Positions 35,783-47,400 of a stretch of 64,000 nt of DNA are shown in pieces. Positions within the stretch are counted from its first letter, which is position 1, and the number at the start of each line of letters is the position of its first letter. A program made the position numbers and the translations under genes. Below the pieces are notes generated by a model that saw nothing but the letters and a program-made list of their open reading frames with translations, was not told the DNA's origin and ran no database searches. Source of the DNA: Oasisia sp. SBJ-2009 (lineage: Eukaryota > Annelida > Polychaeta > Sabellida > Siboglinidae); the NCBI GenBank assembly GCA_964017155.1, contig OZ024856.1:12312625-12376624 (forward strand), written 5' to 3'.

Positions 35783-36795
35783 CGTGCGTGGGTGCGTGCG
35801 TGCGTGCGTGCGTGGGTGGGTGGGTGGGTGGGTGAGTGAGTGCGTGCGTGCGTGCGTGGGTGGGTGGGTGAGTGAGTGAGTGAGTGAGTGAGTGAGTGAG
35901 TGAGTGAGTGAGTGAGTGAGTGAGTGAGTGAGTGAGTGAGTGAGTGAGTGAGTGAGTGAGTGAGTGAGTGAGTACGTGAGAGAGGGAATGAGGGAGGGAC
36001 CGAGGGACGGAGGGGGGAGGAAGGGAGGCAGGCAGGCAGGGAGCGGGAGGCAGGGAGGGAGGGAGGGAAGGAGGGAAGGAGGGAAGGAGGGAAGCAGGGA
36101 AGGAGGAAGAGAGGGAAGGAATGTATATGCACGCGTGCGTGCGCGCGTGCGTGCGTGGCTAGAATGAAATCTCATTAACCTAATTAGCCTTTTCAGAACA
36201 TTATCGCCAAGCCGTTGCTTTGCGTGCGTGCGTGCGTGCGTGCGTGCCTGCGTGCGTGGGCGGGCGGGCGAGCGAGCGAGCGAGCGAGCGAGCGAGCGAG
36301 CGAGCGAGCGCGTGCGTGCGTGCGTGGGTGGGTGGGTGGGTGGGTGGGTGGGTGAGTGAGTGAGTGAGTGAGTGAGTGAGTGAGTGAGTGAGTGAGTGAG
36401 TGAGTGAGTGAGTGAGTGAGTGAGTGAGTGAGTGAGTGAGTGAGTGAGTGAGTGAGTGAGTGAGTGAGTACGTGAGAGAGGGAATGAGGGAGGGACCGAG
36501 GGACGGAGGGGGGAGGAAGGGAGGCAGGCAGGCAGGGAGCGGGAGGCAGGGAGGGAGGGAGGGAGGGAAGGAGGGAGGGGAGGGGAGGAAGGAAGGAAGG
36601 AAGGAGGGAAGGAGGGAAGCAGGGAAGCAGGGAAGCAGGGAAGCAGGGAAGCAGGGAAGCAGGGAAGGAGGGAAGGAGGAAGAGAGGGAAGGAATGTATA
36701 AGCACGCGTGCGTGCGCGCGTGCGTGCGTGGCTAGAATGAAGTCTCATTAACCTAATTAGCCTTTTCAGAACATTATCGCCAAGCCGTTGCTTTT
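35725..36795. repeat. Compound microsatellite block duplicated in tandem (two copies of about 500-575 bp)
   Basis: Each copy runs (TGCG/GGGTG)n, (GAGT)n (35834-35972; 36352-36468), GAGGGAATGAGGGAGGGACC, (GGGA/GGAA)n, then GGAATGTATA and GCACGCGTGCG, and ends in about 63 bp of unique sequence (GTGGCTAGAATGAA to CAAGCCGTTGCT; 36156-36219 and 36729-36792). The open frames of Thr-His-Ser-Leu or Pro-Ser-Leu repeats are artefacts. Confidence 0.92.
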
Positions 36796-36959
36796 ATATT
36801 GGCACTGCATAGGGTTGTGAACGAAACGAGACGATGTCCTCAATGGATCTTTCAGGCATCATGACTCATGAGGCATGCGTTCCAACTGTAATCTTATGTA
36901 AGTATGCGAGGAATATTAGCTAAAATATAAACTCAGTTCTGGAATAATATTGGTTGCTC

Positions 36960-37026
36960 TCTTTGCCAATTTTTAGATCAATAATATTATTAGACCTAGA
37001 CACCTTCTTTGTCTGTTATACATAAA
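36960..37026 (+). pseudogene. Left half of an interrupted LINE reverse-transcriptase relic
   Basis: The last codons before the transposon read L-L-x-L-L-Y-I-N, the segment that precedes the FADD box in non-LTR reverse transcriptases. The matching right half begins at 40817. Frame and order are restored only when the transposon and one copy of AAA are removed. Confidence 0.6.
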
Positions 37027-40000
37027 TAGTGTAGGAGATAGCAGAAATATCGTGCAAATTATGATACAAGCATCAAATTTGGCACACTTGTTCTCCAAGT
37101 GATACTAATCAAATCTGCCCGATTGGCCAATTGAAAATCCAAGATGGCAGCCATTTTTCAAGATGGCCGCCAAATTCGCCGCCCGAAGTTGACGTTTTGC
37201 TTAGAAGTATTTGTAGTTGTCCGATTTGCATGATCTAGGTGTGGATTCCTATGTTTTCAAGCCTGCTGAAGTCGATTTTCCTGTTTATAGAGCACACCGA
37301 CACATATTTTTATCACTTCGCACATTTGTTTATGATTTTCATACGTTTGCATGGCTATGGGGTGTAGGGGTGTAGTGTTAGAGGTAATACCTTTGTTTCA
37401 GCAGTCAGCCACATCCATTGGATGGACTACTGGCACTGGTCCTCACCACTAGCCCAACTCTCATCTATGGTTCCAAGAAGATGCTAGTGCACGGCATTGG
37501 CCACACCCTGGTAAACCGCGTTGGCTTCAGAAATGAAGGTTAAGACAGTTCCAGAGTTTCCAGAAGCATACACCAATATTCGACCAGCATACAGCACGAT
37601 AAACCCCAATCCTCCTCCAGTAGCAAGCCAATCCTTACCAGCACCCGAGTCGATCTGGTCACACTTGAAAGAAGAATAGTCTTGGTTGGAGGAAGTCTTC
37701 CTCACTGAGGATGTGGCTGATGCAGTCAGCATCACATGGTCAGCCCACCATGCAACGCAGAAAAGGAGCCTTCCATTTGAAGTGAGCATTTCAGCAATGA
37801 TGCCTCTGTGGCGAGACCAGGCTCACTCTGTTGCAACGATCAAGCATGCCATGACGAAGGTCCGTGATACAGTGGCTTTCCTGAACCCAGGGCAGACACC
37901 TGTCATTGCTGCTGACCAACCGTTGTATGCTCTGGCAAAACAAATATAATGGCAGTGGCCCGAATATGGAGAGGACAAGTTCGTGATCATGTTCGGTGGA
38001 CTTCATATAGAAATGGCTGCACTGAGATCGATAAGAACATTACTATGGGACAGTGGCTGGACCAGTGCCATTGTGGAAGCAGAGGTGGCCTCATCTGGTA
38101 TAACAGAGTCTTACCTGTCTGCATCCAGTGTCACCAGGACAAGACAAGCACACCAGATCACTGCATGCAGCTTGTACAAACTGATGAAGAAGGCATACCA
38201 TGATTACCGCTCTGAAGACTCTAGCATATCAGATATAACCTTTGAGGATTGGTGTGAACAACGGAGGAAAGAGAGTCCGCAGTTCCAGTTCTGATGTCTG
38301 GTGCTGGACATGGAGCTCACCATATTCACCCTGATCAGCTCATTCAGAGAAGGAGACTTTAATTTGTACCGTGAAGCACTTTCAGAACTGGTGCCTTACT
38401 TCTTTGCGAATAACATGTCAACTATGCGCGATGGATCCCAATTCACCTCCGAGATATGATGTCACTTGAGCAACAACATCCAGATGTGGCCAGGGAGTTT
38501 CACAAAGTGAACTTCGCCATCCACAAGTCAAGAAGAGAATTATCTGCCCTGGCGATCGACCAAGCACATGAGCACAATAATGCAGTGATCAAAGGTGACG
38601 GAGGAGCAATTGGGTTGACAGAAGACCCGTCAACACTTCGTAGGTGGATGGTCGCTGGACCCGAAGTTAGTCGTCTAGTAGCTGGATACGAGGCCATGTC
38701 TGGTATGAAAGATGCCACCTACAGCAGCAAACACCACGAGCAGACACTGTGTGCCCAGAAATCTTTCTTTGAAAATGTGGAATCACTCTCTGCAGTGATG
38801 CAGGAGATGGGCAACCCATTCCAAGAAGAATCAGCCGACCTGCTAGTGCTAGACACGAAGAACATTGCAGACCCAACTCTAGCTGAAATGGTAGCTACAC
38901 ATCACCGGCAGGGAAAAGAGCAGTTCCAATCATTCATGGAGGGGCTAGAGGATGAAGGTGAAAGTCCTTTCTATTATCCAATCAAGAAAAACCTTGTTTC
39001 TTTCTTCAAACAAGAGCAGGCTGAGGGAATTTCTAAGGTGAAAGTCCTGAAAGACGACTGTCAGTTATTCTCGCGACTGTTCATCTCGTGCCAGAACAGG
39101 CAGTGTAACTTGCAAGAATTCTTCAAGCACGAGAATCAGTCACACCCTGCATCTCTCAGTGACAGCGGCAAGCTTCATACGTGTCAGAAGTCACAGCTGG
39201 TTGAAATTCTTGAAGCGCAAGTGAACATCCCAGACAGAGAACCAAGGGGAGATGCAATAATCATTGATGGCTCAGCACTTATCAATGCCTTACCTCCACG
39301 TACTTCAAAGACATTTGATGACTATGCTAAAGAAGACATCATCTCAAAGGTGGAATCCTATGGTGCCAGGTACGAGCGGGTGGACGTAGTCTTTGATGTG
39401 TACAAGAAGTCAAGTCTGAAATCCGAGACGAGGTCGAAAAGAGGGCATGGAATCAGAAGAAGAGTGACAGGAACGAGTAAGACACCAGGTAACTGGCAAA
39501 GCTTCCTTCGTGACGCCAGCAACAACACTGAGCTGTTTCACTTCCTTGCGGAAAAGATGTGTGAAGCAGAGACGACAAGCACAGTCATCGTCACAAAAGG
39601 AGAAGATGCCATTAGCAACACAAGGAAGTCTCTGGATGCTGTGTCCCCATGTTGTCATGAAGAAGCTGACAGTCGAATATTTGTACACGCCAGGGATGCA
39701 AAGACTGGTGGGAGCAAGTATATTATCATTAAGGCTAATGACACGGACGTGCTAGTCATAGCAATATATGTACTGCCATCCTTACAGGAACTAGGTCTTG
39801 AGAAAATGTGGATTGCCTTTGGCCAAAGAGCCAAGATGCGATGGATTCCAGTCCATGAGGTAGTTTCTGCAATAGGGCTTGAGAAAGCTGGAGGGATCCC
39901 ATACTTTCATGCGTTCACTGGATGTGACGTCGTGTCTGCCTTCCGTGGGAAAGCGAAGAAATCTGCATGGCAGACTTGGAACGTATTTGATGATGTTTCT

Positions 40001-40816
40001 GAAACATTCACTAATCTCAGCCATCATCAATCTGGAGAGATTCGTTGTCCTACAGTACGACAGATCAAGCACAGCCACTGGTGTGAACGAAGCAAGACTA
40101 GATATCTTTGCCCGCAAGCAGAGGCCGTACAACTCAATTCCACCAACACAGGCAGCCCTCAGAGAACATGCAAAGCGTGCGGCCTATCAGGCTGGGATCA
40201 TCTGGGGCCAGGCAACCATCTCCAATCCAGACACGAGCAGTCCCACTGAATGGGGGTGGACACAGAAAGGAGAGACATGGCAGATATGTTGGACAACAGT
40301 ACCTATTGCAGCGAGCTGTCAGGAACTGATGAAATGTTCCTGTAAGAAAGGTTGCAAAGGAAGATGCAAGTGCTTTCAGTCAGAGCTCCCCTGCACATCA
40401 CTCTGCAGCTGCATATGTGAACAGTAGCAGCTGGAGGACCAGTGGCATGCTATGCATAACTTTGAACATTTACTAGCCGGGGCAAAGCTTACGTAATGAG
40501 AAATAGACAATCTGGTGGCCATCTTGAAAAAAATGTGTCAGTGTGCTTTATAAACAGGAAAATCTACTTGCTTGAAAACATAGGAATCCACACCTAGATC
40601 ATGCAAATCGGACAACTACAAATACTTCTAAGCAAAACATCAACTTCGGGCGGCTAATTTGGCGGCCATCTTGAAAAATGGCCGCCATCTTGGATTTTTA
40701 ATTGGCCAATCGGGCATATTTTATTAGTATCACTTGGAGAACAAGTGTGCCAAATTTGATGCTTGTATCATCATTTGCACGATTCCTCTCAAAAATTGCT
40801 GTTATCTGCCCCACTA
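37027..40816 (+). mobile_element. DNA transposon with about 280-bp terminal inverted repeats and an XPG/FEN1-like nuclease (possibly Academ-related)
   Basis: The left TIR (37027-37310) and right TIR (about 40524-40816) are close reverse complements, sharing CAAATTTGGCACACTTGTTC, GATCTAGGTGTGGATTCC and others. The outermost bases are TAGTG...CACTA. Flanks support a 3-bp AAA target duplication. One broken plus-strand reading fills the interior (about 37480-40434). As I recall, some Academ-group elements have 3-4-bp duplications and an XPG-like nuclease; I have not verified that this element belongs there. The TIRs carry AAGATGGCCGCC-type motifs. Decay of the protein means this copy cannot be autonomous. 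Confidence 0.88.
37480..40434 (+). pseudogene. Decayed transposon protein with FEN1/XPG-like nuclease domain
   Basis: Coding similarity to a large family of uncharacterised invertebrate proteins runs throughout, broken by stops at 37677, 37947 and 38292 and by frame changes near 37533, 38414 and 40030. The longest open part, 38456-40249, holds FEN1-like acidic positions in the right order (numbering from 38456): D271 (IIIDGSALINALPP), D314 (VVFDVYKKSSLKSETRSKR, like the FDGKPPxLK segment of FEN1), E402/E403/D405 (HEEADSRI), D429/D431 (KANDTDVLV) and D491 (FTGCDVVSAFRGK, like LGSDYCESIRG). An upstream part has PVIAADQPLYALAKQI and MFGGLHIEMAALRSI, which could belong to a transposase core. The C-terminus (frame of 40427) is Cys-rich (CSCKKGCKGRCKC). 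The catalytic role is inferred. Confidence 0.85.
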
Positions 40817-40990
40817 AAATGACATAAATAACAACATTCAATCTCCCATACGGCTCTTTGCTGATGACTACATCATAATTATATCGCAAAATCAAATCTA
40901 AAACTGATAGCAACATCCTCCAATCTGACCTGATCAAACTACAAACACAATCCAACAAATGGCAAATGGAGTTTAACATCCCCAAACCCA
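40817..40990 (+). pseudogene. Right half of the interrupted LINE reverse-transcriptase relic
   Basis: In frame after the junction: D-I-N-N-N-I-Q-S-P-I-R-L-F-A-D-D-Y-I-I-I, the catalytic F-A-D-D box of a non-LTR reverse transcriptase, then a frame change and LQSDLIKLQTQSNKWQMEFN. It continues the relic seen at 36960-37026. Confidence 0.75.
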
Positions 40991-41462
40991 GACTACATTC
41001 GTATTCCCTCTGCGGTGTACCTGAGATACCTGGAAGAATCAGACATAGCGCAAGGAAAAGTGGCGACGCCTGGTGGTGCTGCAAATGTCAGCACAAGGCG
41101 TACTGAGCATGCGTTGAGTAAACTTCCTGTATTGATGTCCAAGCGCGGTTTGTTTAGATTTTGTAAATATACACAAACAAGAACCAAACTTTAATATATG
41201 GTGACAGGCTTTATTCATCAAACAACCGAACCACGCATGTGTGAGAACACTGCATGTGTGGCTATTTCAAAGAATTTTGCATGGATATGGAGGAGTTGCT
41301 TTGCCTTTGACAGGTCCAACTTTCAATGAATAGCGATTCTGTGGAAGCGGAACGTGTTTGAACGCGGTTCCCTCACTTTGACATTCTGACAAAGTTTGTT
41401 TGAAGTTAGCGTGGGCTATTAATCGATTAAAAAGGTGTGCTTGAGGCCCCGTATTCGCCACA
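40991..41462. promoter_or_regulatory. Region upstream of CCDC61
   Basis: No coding signature. The CCDC61 promoter and 5'-UTR are expected here from position alone. No TATA box or CpG cluster stands out. Confidence 0.4.
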
Positions 41463-44400
41463 ATGGAGGGCGATACAGCAGTGGTAGCAAACTATATATT
41501 TCGAGGCATCGAATATGGAGTTACCATGAATATGCTAAATGACAACGAGCTGCAAGTGGAAGTGGAAGACCGGCAAACGACGGATCAGTGGAGGGGCAAG
41601 TTCGACACTGCTTGTGAGTACTGACTGAGTAGATACTGTGCTAGGTCCCGATGAAATTGTAATTTTAAAATGAGGGCCAGTGTACAAAAACCATAATTCC
41701 GATCCCTGCATCATGGATAAACTTACACATGCACATCATTCGCCTGCATGTTGCTGAGCGAGAGTGTCTGGGTGTGACTGTGAAGGCTCTAGACTCTAGT
41801 CACTTTCTCTCCAGGCACTTAAATTTGCCTTTCATCTCACATTCTTTATAAAGCGATTAAAGAGGATAAAGGTGAACCAATGTTGTAATGCTATGCCTAT
41901 GGTCGCTCCCATTTTCTTGAAATAAGGGCATGCAACAAGTCAATAACACTATTATTTTACTTTATAACAGGCACATTATATCCAATATTCTTTTAATTAA
42001 TGTTTTTTTAATACAATAATGCTATAGATCTATTTTATATAAACATTATTTATTATAATCAACATAATTTCTTTTAAATAATGTTAAATAATTTATTAAT
42101 GTAATTTTTTTAATTATTTAAATATTTTATATTTAATTATATTTTAATAATATGTATTTGTTTATAATTACAGTTAATTTGTATCTATTTATTACTACTG
42201 TGGTTATATTTATATTGTTGTGAACTATATATTTTATCTAAAGCTTTATTGTATGTATGTATATGATGTATGTATGCATGTAAGATGATGGTCCATTGAA
42301 AATCACGATATACCACGTGACATGGTTACCATCAAGAAATAAAGCTTTTACTTACTTATTTACAATAAGTCTTAACACTATTCATGCAGCAAGTTTTGTA
42401 TAAAAGTCTTGTTAAGAGATTTCATCACAAATCCGAAAAGTGTTTAAAAATAGCAAATTTTGTCAACTGGTGAATTTATACTAAAATAGGAGGCGGCAGC
42501 CAAAAAACAAAACGGGCAATTAAAAACAACTAATTTTGTGTTTACTTGGCCCTAAACTGCAGATAATGGAGTAATATTGCACATTACGTATTATCAGCAA
42601 TTAACTTATGGCCTGGGTATTTGAAATTAAAAGGAATAGTGACTAAACGATGTATTTAATTTGTTCCAGACATCGAAGAAGTGACCCATAAGACAGGGAA
42701 CTTCAAACAGTTTTCTGTGTTTACCAGCATGTTGGAATCTGCAATCCTTCAGGTTAGTCAAGTTGTCAGCAGATGGTAATATCTTGAATTAAAACTATAA
42801 ATCATCTTTTTTTTCTCTGCACACAATATGCAAGTTTGATCCATAAATCTAGACATTTGTTTGATTGACATTGAAGTTGATACTTTAATTTGTTTAACCT
42901 ACAGAAATACACATTAATGTTATTGTATACAGTCTGCATTTAATACCTGGTAATACTGTCTTCTGTGCAGTGATTTATACAGGACCAAATTGTTGCCAGT
43001 CACACACTTTTGGTGGACACATGGATGTTTACTGTTATGTCAGTTTACAAACTTTAAATAAAGTTTTTTTGACTTGAAATTGACTACTAACACACATGTA
43101 TGTGACACCATGTACACTCATTTCAAAAATTCTAAGGCATAAATGACAATATCTATGATTGTAGACCTTTTTTGTTCCTTCATTGTTTACCCATCCACCC
43201 ATATTTCTACCTATCCATTGATGGGTGGACGGGTCTCTACATAAAGCTATGCTTCTGTGTACCAGACAAGTGACTCCGTTGGTCTCGACCTGCTGACCTA
43301 TGCTGACCTCGAGTCACTACGCAACAGAAAGGCAGGGAATGGCTCCAAGTCAGCCCCTACAGTGAAGTCATCAGCACTCAACACAAAGCGCTACCTTATA
43401 CTCACATATACAGTTGAATTTGACAGGTTTGTTACTGTTTCTATGGAATTTGGTTCTTAATGAACTATTTTGCACACATAATATGTTATTTAGATACTAA
43501 ATGTTACAATTGCCAACTGTTTTATATTATAGTTATTATTTATGTCTACTGCATCAGTTTGTTTGGAATAATTTCTTGTGCAATTGCAGGTGGTAATGTT
43601 CAATGCCCCAGATAGTTTAGTCATTTACACTTACTTTATTTATTTATATTTACACATGTATTGATATCTTCATCATCACTGATATGTTTGAATATATTTA
43701 ACTATCACATGTATATTAGATGATAGTATACAACATAATGAGTTGCTTTGTGTAATATTTCCTCTTCATTTATTGTAAAATCATTTTAACACAGTCTAAA
43801 CTAAGTATTATATCATACTAAATATGTTTTAACAAACCAAGACTAAGTTCTGAATGAAAAAGTTCAAAGTACAATTAAAAGATCACTGTGCTGATACTCA
43901 ATTTTTTTTAGAATTCATTACCCTCTGCCACTGCCATATATGGGCAAGCCTGACCCCAGGTCATTACAGCAGACCATACGACAGTTGCAGCAGCAGATCA
44001 AGACCCTCAAACAACAGGTGAGGTATCTACCAGGGCACCCAATACACATGTGACACCTCCTGTGTATAGTGTGATATCAACACCTCATGTGTGAGTTGTG
44101 TGGTGTACAATGTTCACTTAAAAGTTAATATTTAACTTAATATTTTGAGAGTCAACAATGCATGCCTGATCTTGATCCCCAAATGTGTCACAGATTGTCA
44201 TGTTAGCAAAGAACGTGATGTCAGTAATAGAAAGAATACACCAAAATAACACATCATAATTATTGGCATATTTCATGAACATCCTACAAACATCTGACGC
44301 ATTTGCCCACTGGGTGTTGCAAATAAACTATGCTATGTAAAATTTAGCATGCTGTTTGATTAACAACCAAATGCTGTTTACCTTTAACGATTATTTGGTT

Positions 44401-47400
44401 GCAAGGGTGTGTAAATTTCAGTGTCAGACTGCATTAATGTGTACTTTTACCCAATTTCAGATCAATAAAGATTTCAAGCAGAAAGAGTTGGAGAAACTGA
44501 AGAAAGAGTAAGAAATTAACTTGTTTACTACTTCAATGTGGGAGCATCTCAAACGTTCATAAAATCTAAGCAGATTGGATGCATTTCTAGTTCAAATCCC
44601 TACACACACCACACACACCCTGCCCCGATTCATGGTGTGGTACTTCTCTCGCTAGGGGTCACCATTATAATTTTTCATATTTCCCTAGAACAATAAGAGA
44701 CTGGAATTCCCTAATAGATGTAATAGTTCACATTCCTGAACCACAACATTTTAGACAAGCTTTAATACATGACTAATAACCCAAGAAGCATGTGCACCCA
44801 ACCCTGGCCGTTTGACTCCACCAGGAGTGTTGGTCAGTATATAAACAAGACAAGAGCAGAATTATTATTTTCCCCAGTTCATCGATGATCAAACCATATA
44901 CCCCATGCATGATGCTTAATATATTTAGGGATTTTACCATTTATTTTCTTCCTTATTTACCCTAAACTAACAGCTGAGAATATATTTGAATAAAAGTTAA
45001 AAATGGTGGAAAAAGTCTCGGTGCAATATAATCAGAAATTCAACAAAATATACAGGTCAACCAGGGGGGTGAATCAGACCTGTTCAGTTGAAAAAAATAC
45101 ATTCAAACTGATGTTTCTAAAGCATAGCATTTTGGTGAACATTTTGTATTAATTTTCTTAACATCAAAAATGTAAATGCGTGTACATATTTATGTTGAGT
45201 GTTTTCGGACTGGCTTTTTATAGAGCAACGATTTTTAAGGAGACTTCTTATTGAAATTTTTACATACAAACCTTTGAGTTCAACAGAATGTCAATAGTTA
45301 AAAACTTGTAAATGTAAGATTTGTTTAGTGTTTGGCCACCTTGGATTGTTGTGGTGTTTTATAACCCTATTTTTAAGCCAATTTCTTTGTCAACCAAATT
45401 TATTGAAAATTGTCTTTCTGGTTGTATACATACTCCTGCACCAGACTATAATATCCAAAACGTTTTTATTCCATTTTACAACCAAATTTTTTAACCCTTT
45501 ATCAGAAACTGTCTGAAATTGTTACAGCTACGCACGCGTGCAGGAGGAGTATGGCGATCTTGAGGCGGAGTTTGTTGAGTACCGCCGTCAGATTGGAGCC
45601 ACAAGCAAAGGCAATGCAGCGAAGGAGGTGCGAGCGCTAAAGGCAATCATTAAGAATCTCGAACAAGACCTCGCCCAGGAACGCACCAAGCACCAGAAAG
45701 CCTCATCAAAACGCAGTCAGCAGTACCGCAGACTGGCAGACGAGGTTTGTTCATTACAGTTGTAGAGAGAACAAGTATTGTGTAAAATAACACATTTCTT
45801 TATTCTTTTTAAGTTCACACAACTTTCTCATTTCCAAGTAATTTGTTCACTCATTTCGAGTAATCATTTTTGTAAATTTTGTGTATAGTTTTGGTAAAGT
45901 CATCATTCAAAATATTGCTGTTTGTTTCTGTACATAGCCACTGAGTAGACATTAATACTGTCACTGTTGGTCACCAGGTGGAGGAGTTGCGGGCGAGTGA
46001 GCGCACTCTGCGGGTGCGTGTGAAGAGTCTCACAAACGAACTAGCACTGTACAAAAGGTCAGTTATATAAGATGTTAGTTCGTTCGTCCGTCCGTCCGTC
46101 CGTCCGTCCGTCCGTCCGTCCGTTCGTTCGTTCGTTCGTTATCAGAGAACATTCTTAACATTAAAACTTATAGTAATGTGCACCATACTCCAATGGTATA
46201 CAGAGAGAAGTTCCAAGCAGTTCCTGTGTAAAATAATAAACATAACCTCATAAATGAATCTACACTGCAAATGTACACATATGATTGATAAGATGGATCC
46301 TTTTTCCAACACCAAACAAAAACACAAAGTTGTTGAATGCTATTCCACAATATTTGCAGTGGAGTCAGATGTAAATGCATGATTTGGGGTTTGACCTGGC
46401 ATTTGCCAAGTTGTGCTTTAATCTACCGTTTCATGAGAATTTTATGTAGAACTATATAATTTGCATTTTGCTAATGGTGTCTTGTTAAACCTCAACAAAA
46501 ATTTTTAATTGACACCACTTTTGGTATTTGTGTTCGATGTTGACTTTCGTGCTTAATTCTTTTTGGTAACAGCTGGAATTTTTATTCCAGAAGGCAGGTT
46601 CGGTCGACCGGCAACGTGTCGACAGTCTCGTCTCGGAGGGACACATCGCTGCGGAACCCCCGTCTGCGAGATCATTCCTCCTCCCGCGAGAGCTCGTACT
46701 CCCATGCCAGTCACAAGTCCCGCGGTCGGGAACGCTCCCTGTCCAATGACAGGTCCATGTCAGGTGACCACTGCCGATACAGCATGCTGTCGAGGGACAA
46801 GTCTGGAGTGAGAAGTCGCTCTGCCTCCCGCGAGAGTCTTCCTCCACCCAACAGGTGGAGCAGAAACCGATCGGAAGAGCGGAATGGGTTCCGTAGTCGA
46901 ACACCGTCGCCCTCAGCTTCGGGTGGGTAACTTTACAACTATGTTTTTGGATGTTATGGGCTAAATATTAGCCAGTTTCAGTCAGTGTGATGACATTAAT
47001 TTTTTTTCATATCTTGATCTATATATATTTATTTGTAAAAGGAAGATTACAATTACAATTATACGTTTAATTTTAAAATTATATTATAGATTTGTCTTGT
47101 ATTTTATTATGATTAATGTTTACATACTGTTTTAGTAATGAATTTATTTTTATTTCTCTACTCTGTATTTTTTTTTTATGATGACGAACGCTGGAAAATG
47201 AATTTCCCGGTCCAGGACAATAAAGTTTTATTGTATTGTATTGTATTGTATTGTATTGTATTGTATTGTATTGTATTGTATTGTATTGTATTGTATTGTA
47301 TTGTATTGTATTGTATTGTATTGTATTGTATTGTATTGTGTATGGATGCTTTAAGTCAACACCAGTGATTTTATGGGATAACTAAATGGCTTGCAAAACC

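Noticed and set aside
35686..36748. Very long Ser-Leu-Thr-His and Pro-Ser-Leu open frames on the minus strand
   Set aside because: They follow the GAGT and GGGA simple repeats exactly and include no other composition.
38456..40249. The 597-codon open frame as an independent host gene
   Set aside because: It lies within inverted repeats, begins mid-domain and continues a broken upstream frame, so it is part of a transposon protein.
37027..40816. En/Spm (CACTA) superfamily assignment from the CACTA end
   Set aside because: The ends are TAGTG...CACTA, the reverse of the CACTA...TAGTG order, and the protein shows an XPG-like nuclease.
37020..40829. 8-bp ACATAAAT direct repeat as the transposon target duplication
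   Set aside because: The repeat is explained by the interrupted coding sequence itself (Y-I-N-D-I-N); the 3-bp AAA model restores the reverse-transcriptase reading.
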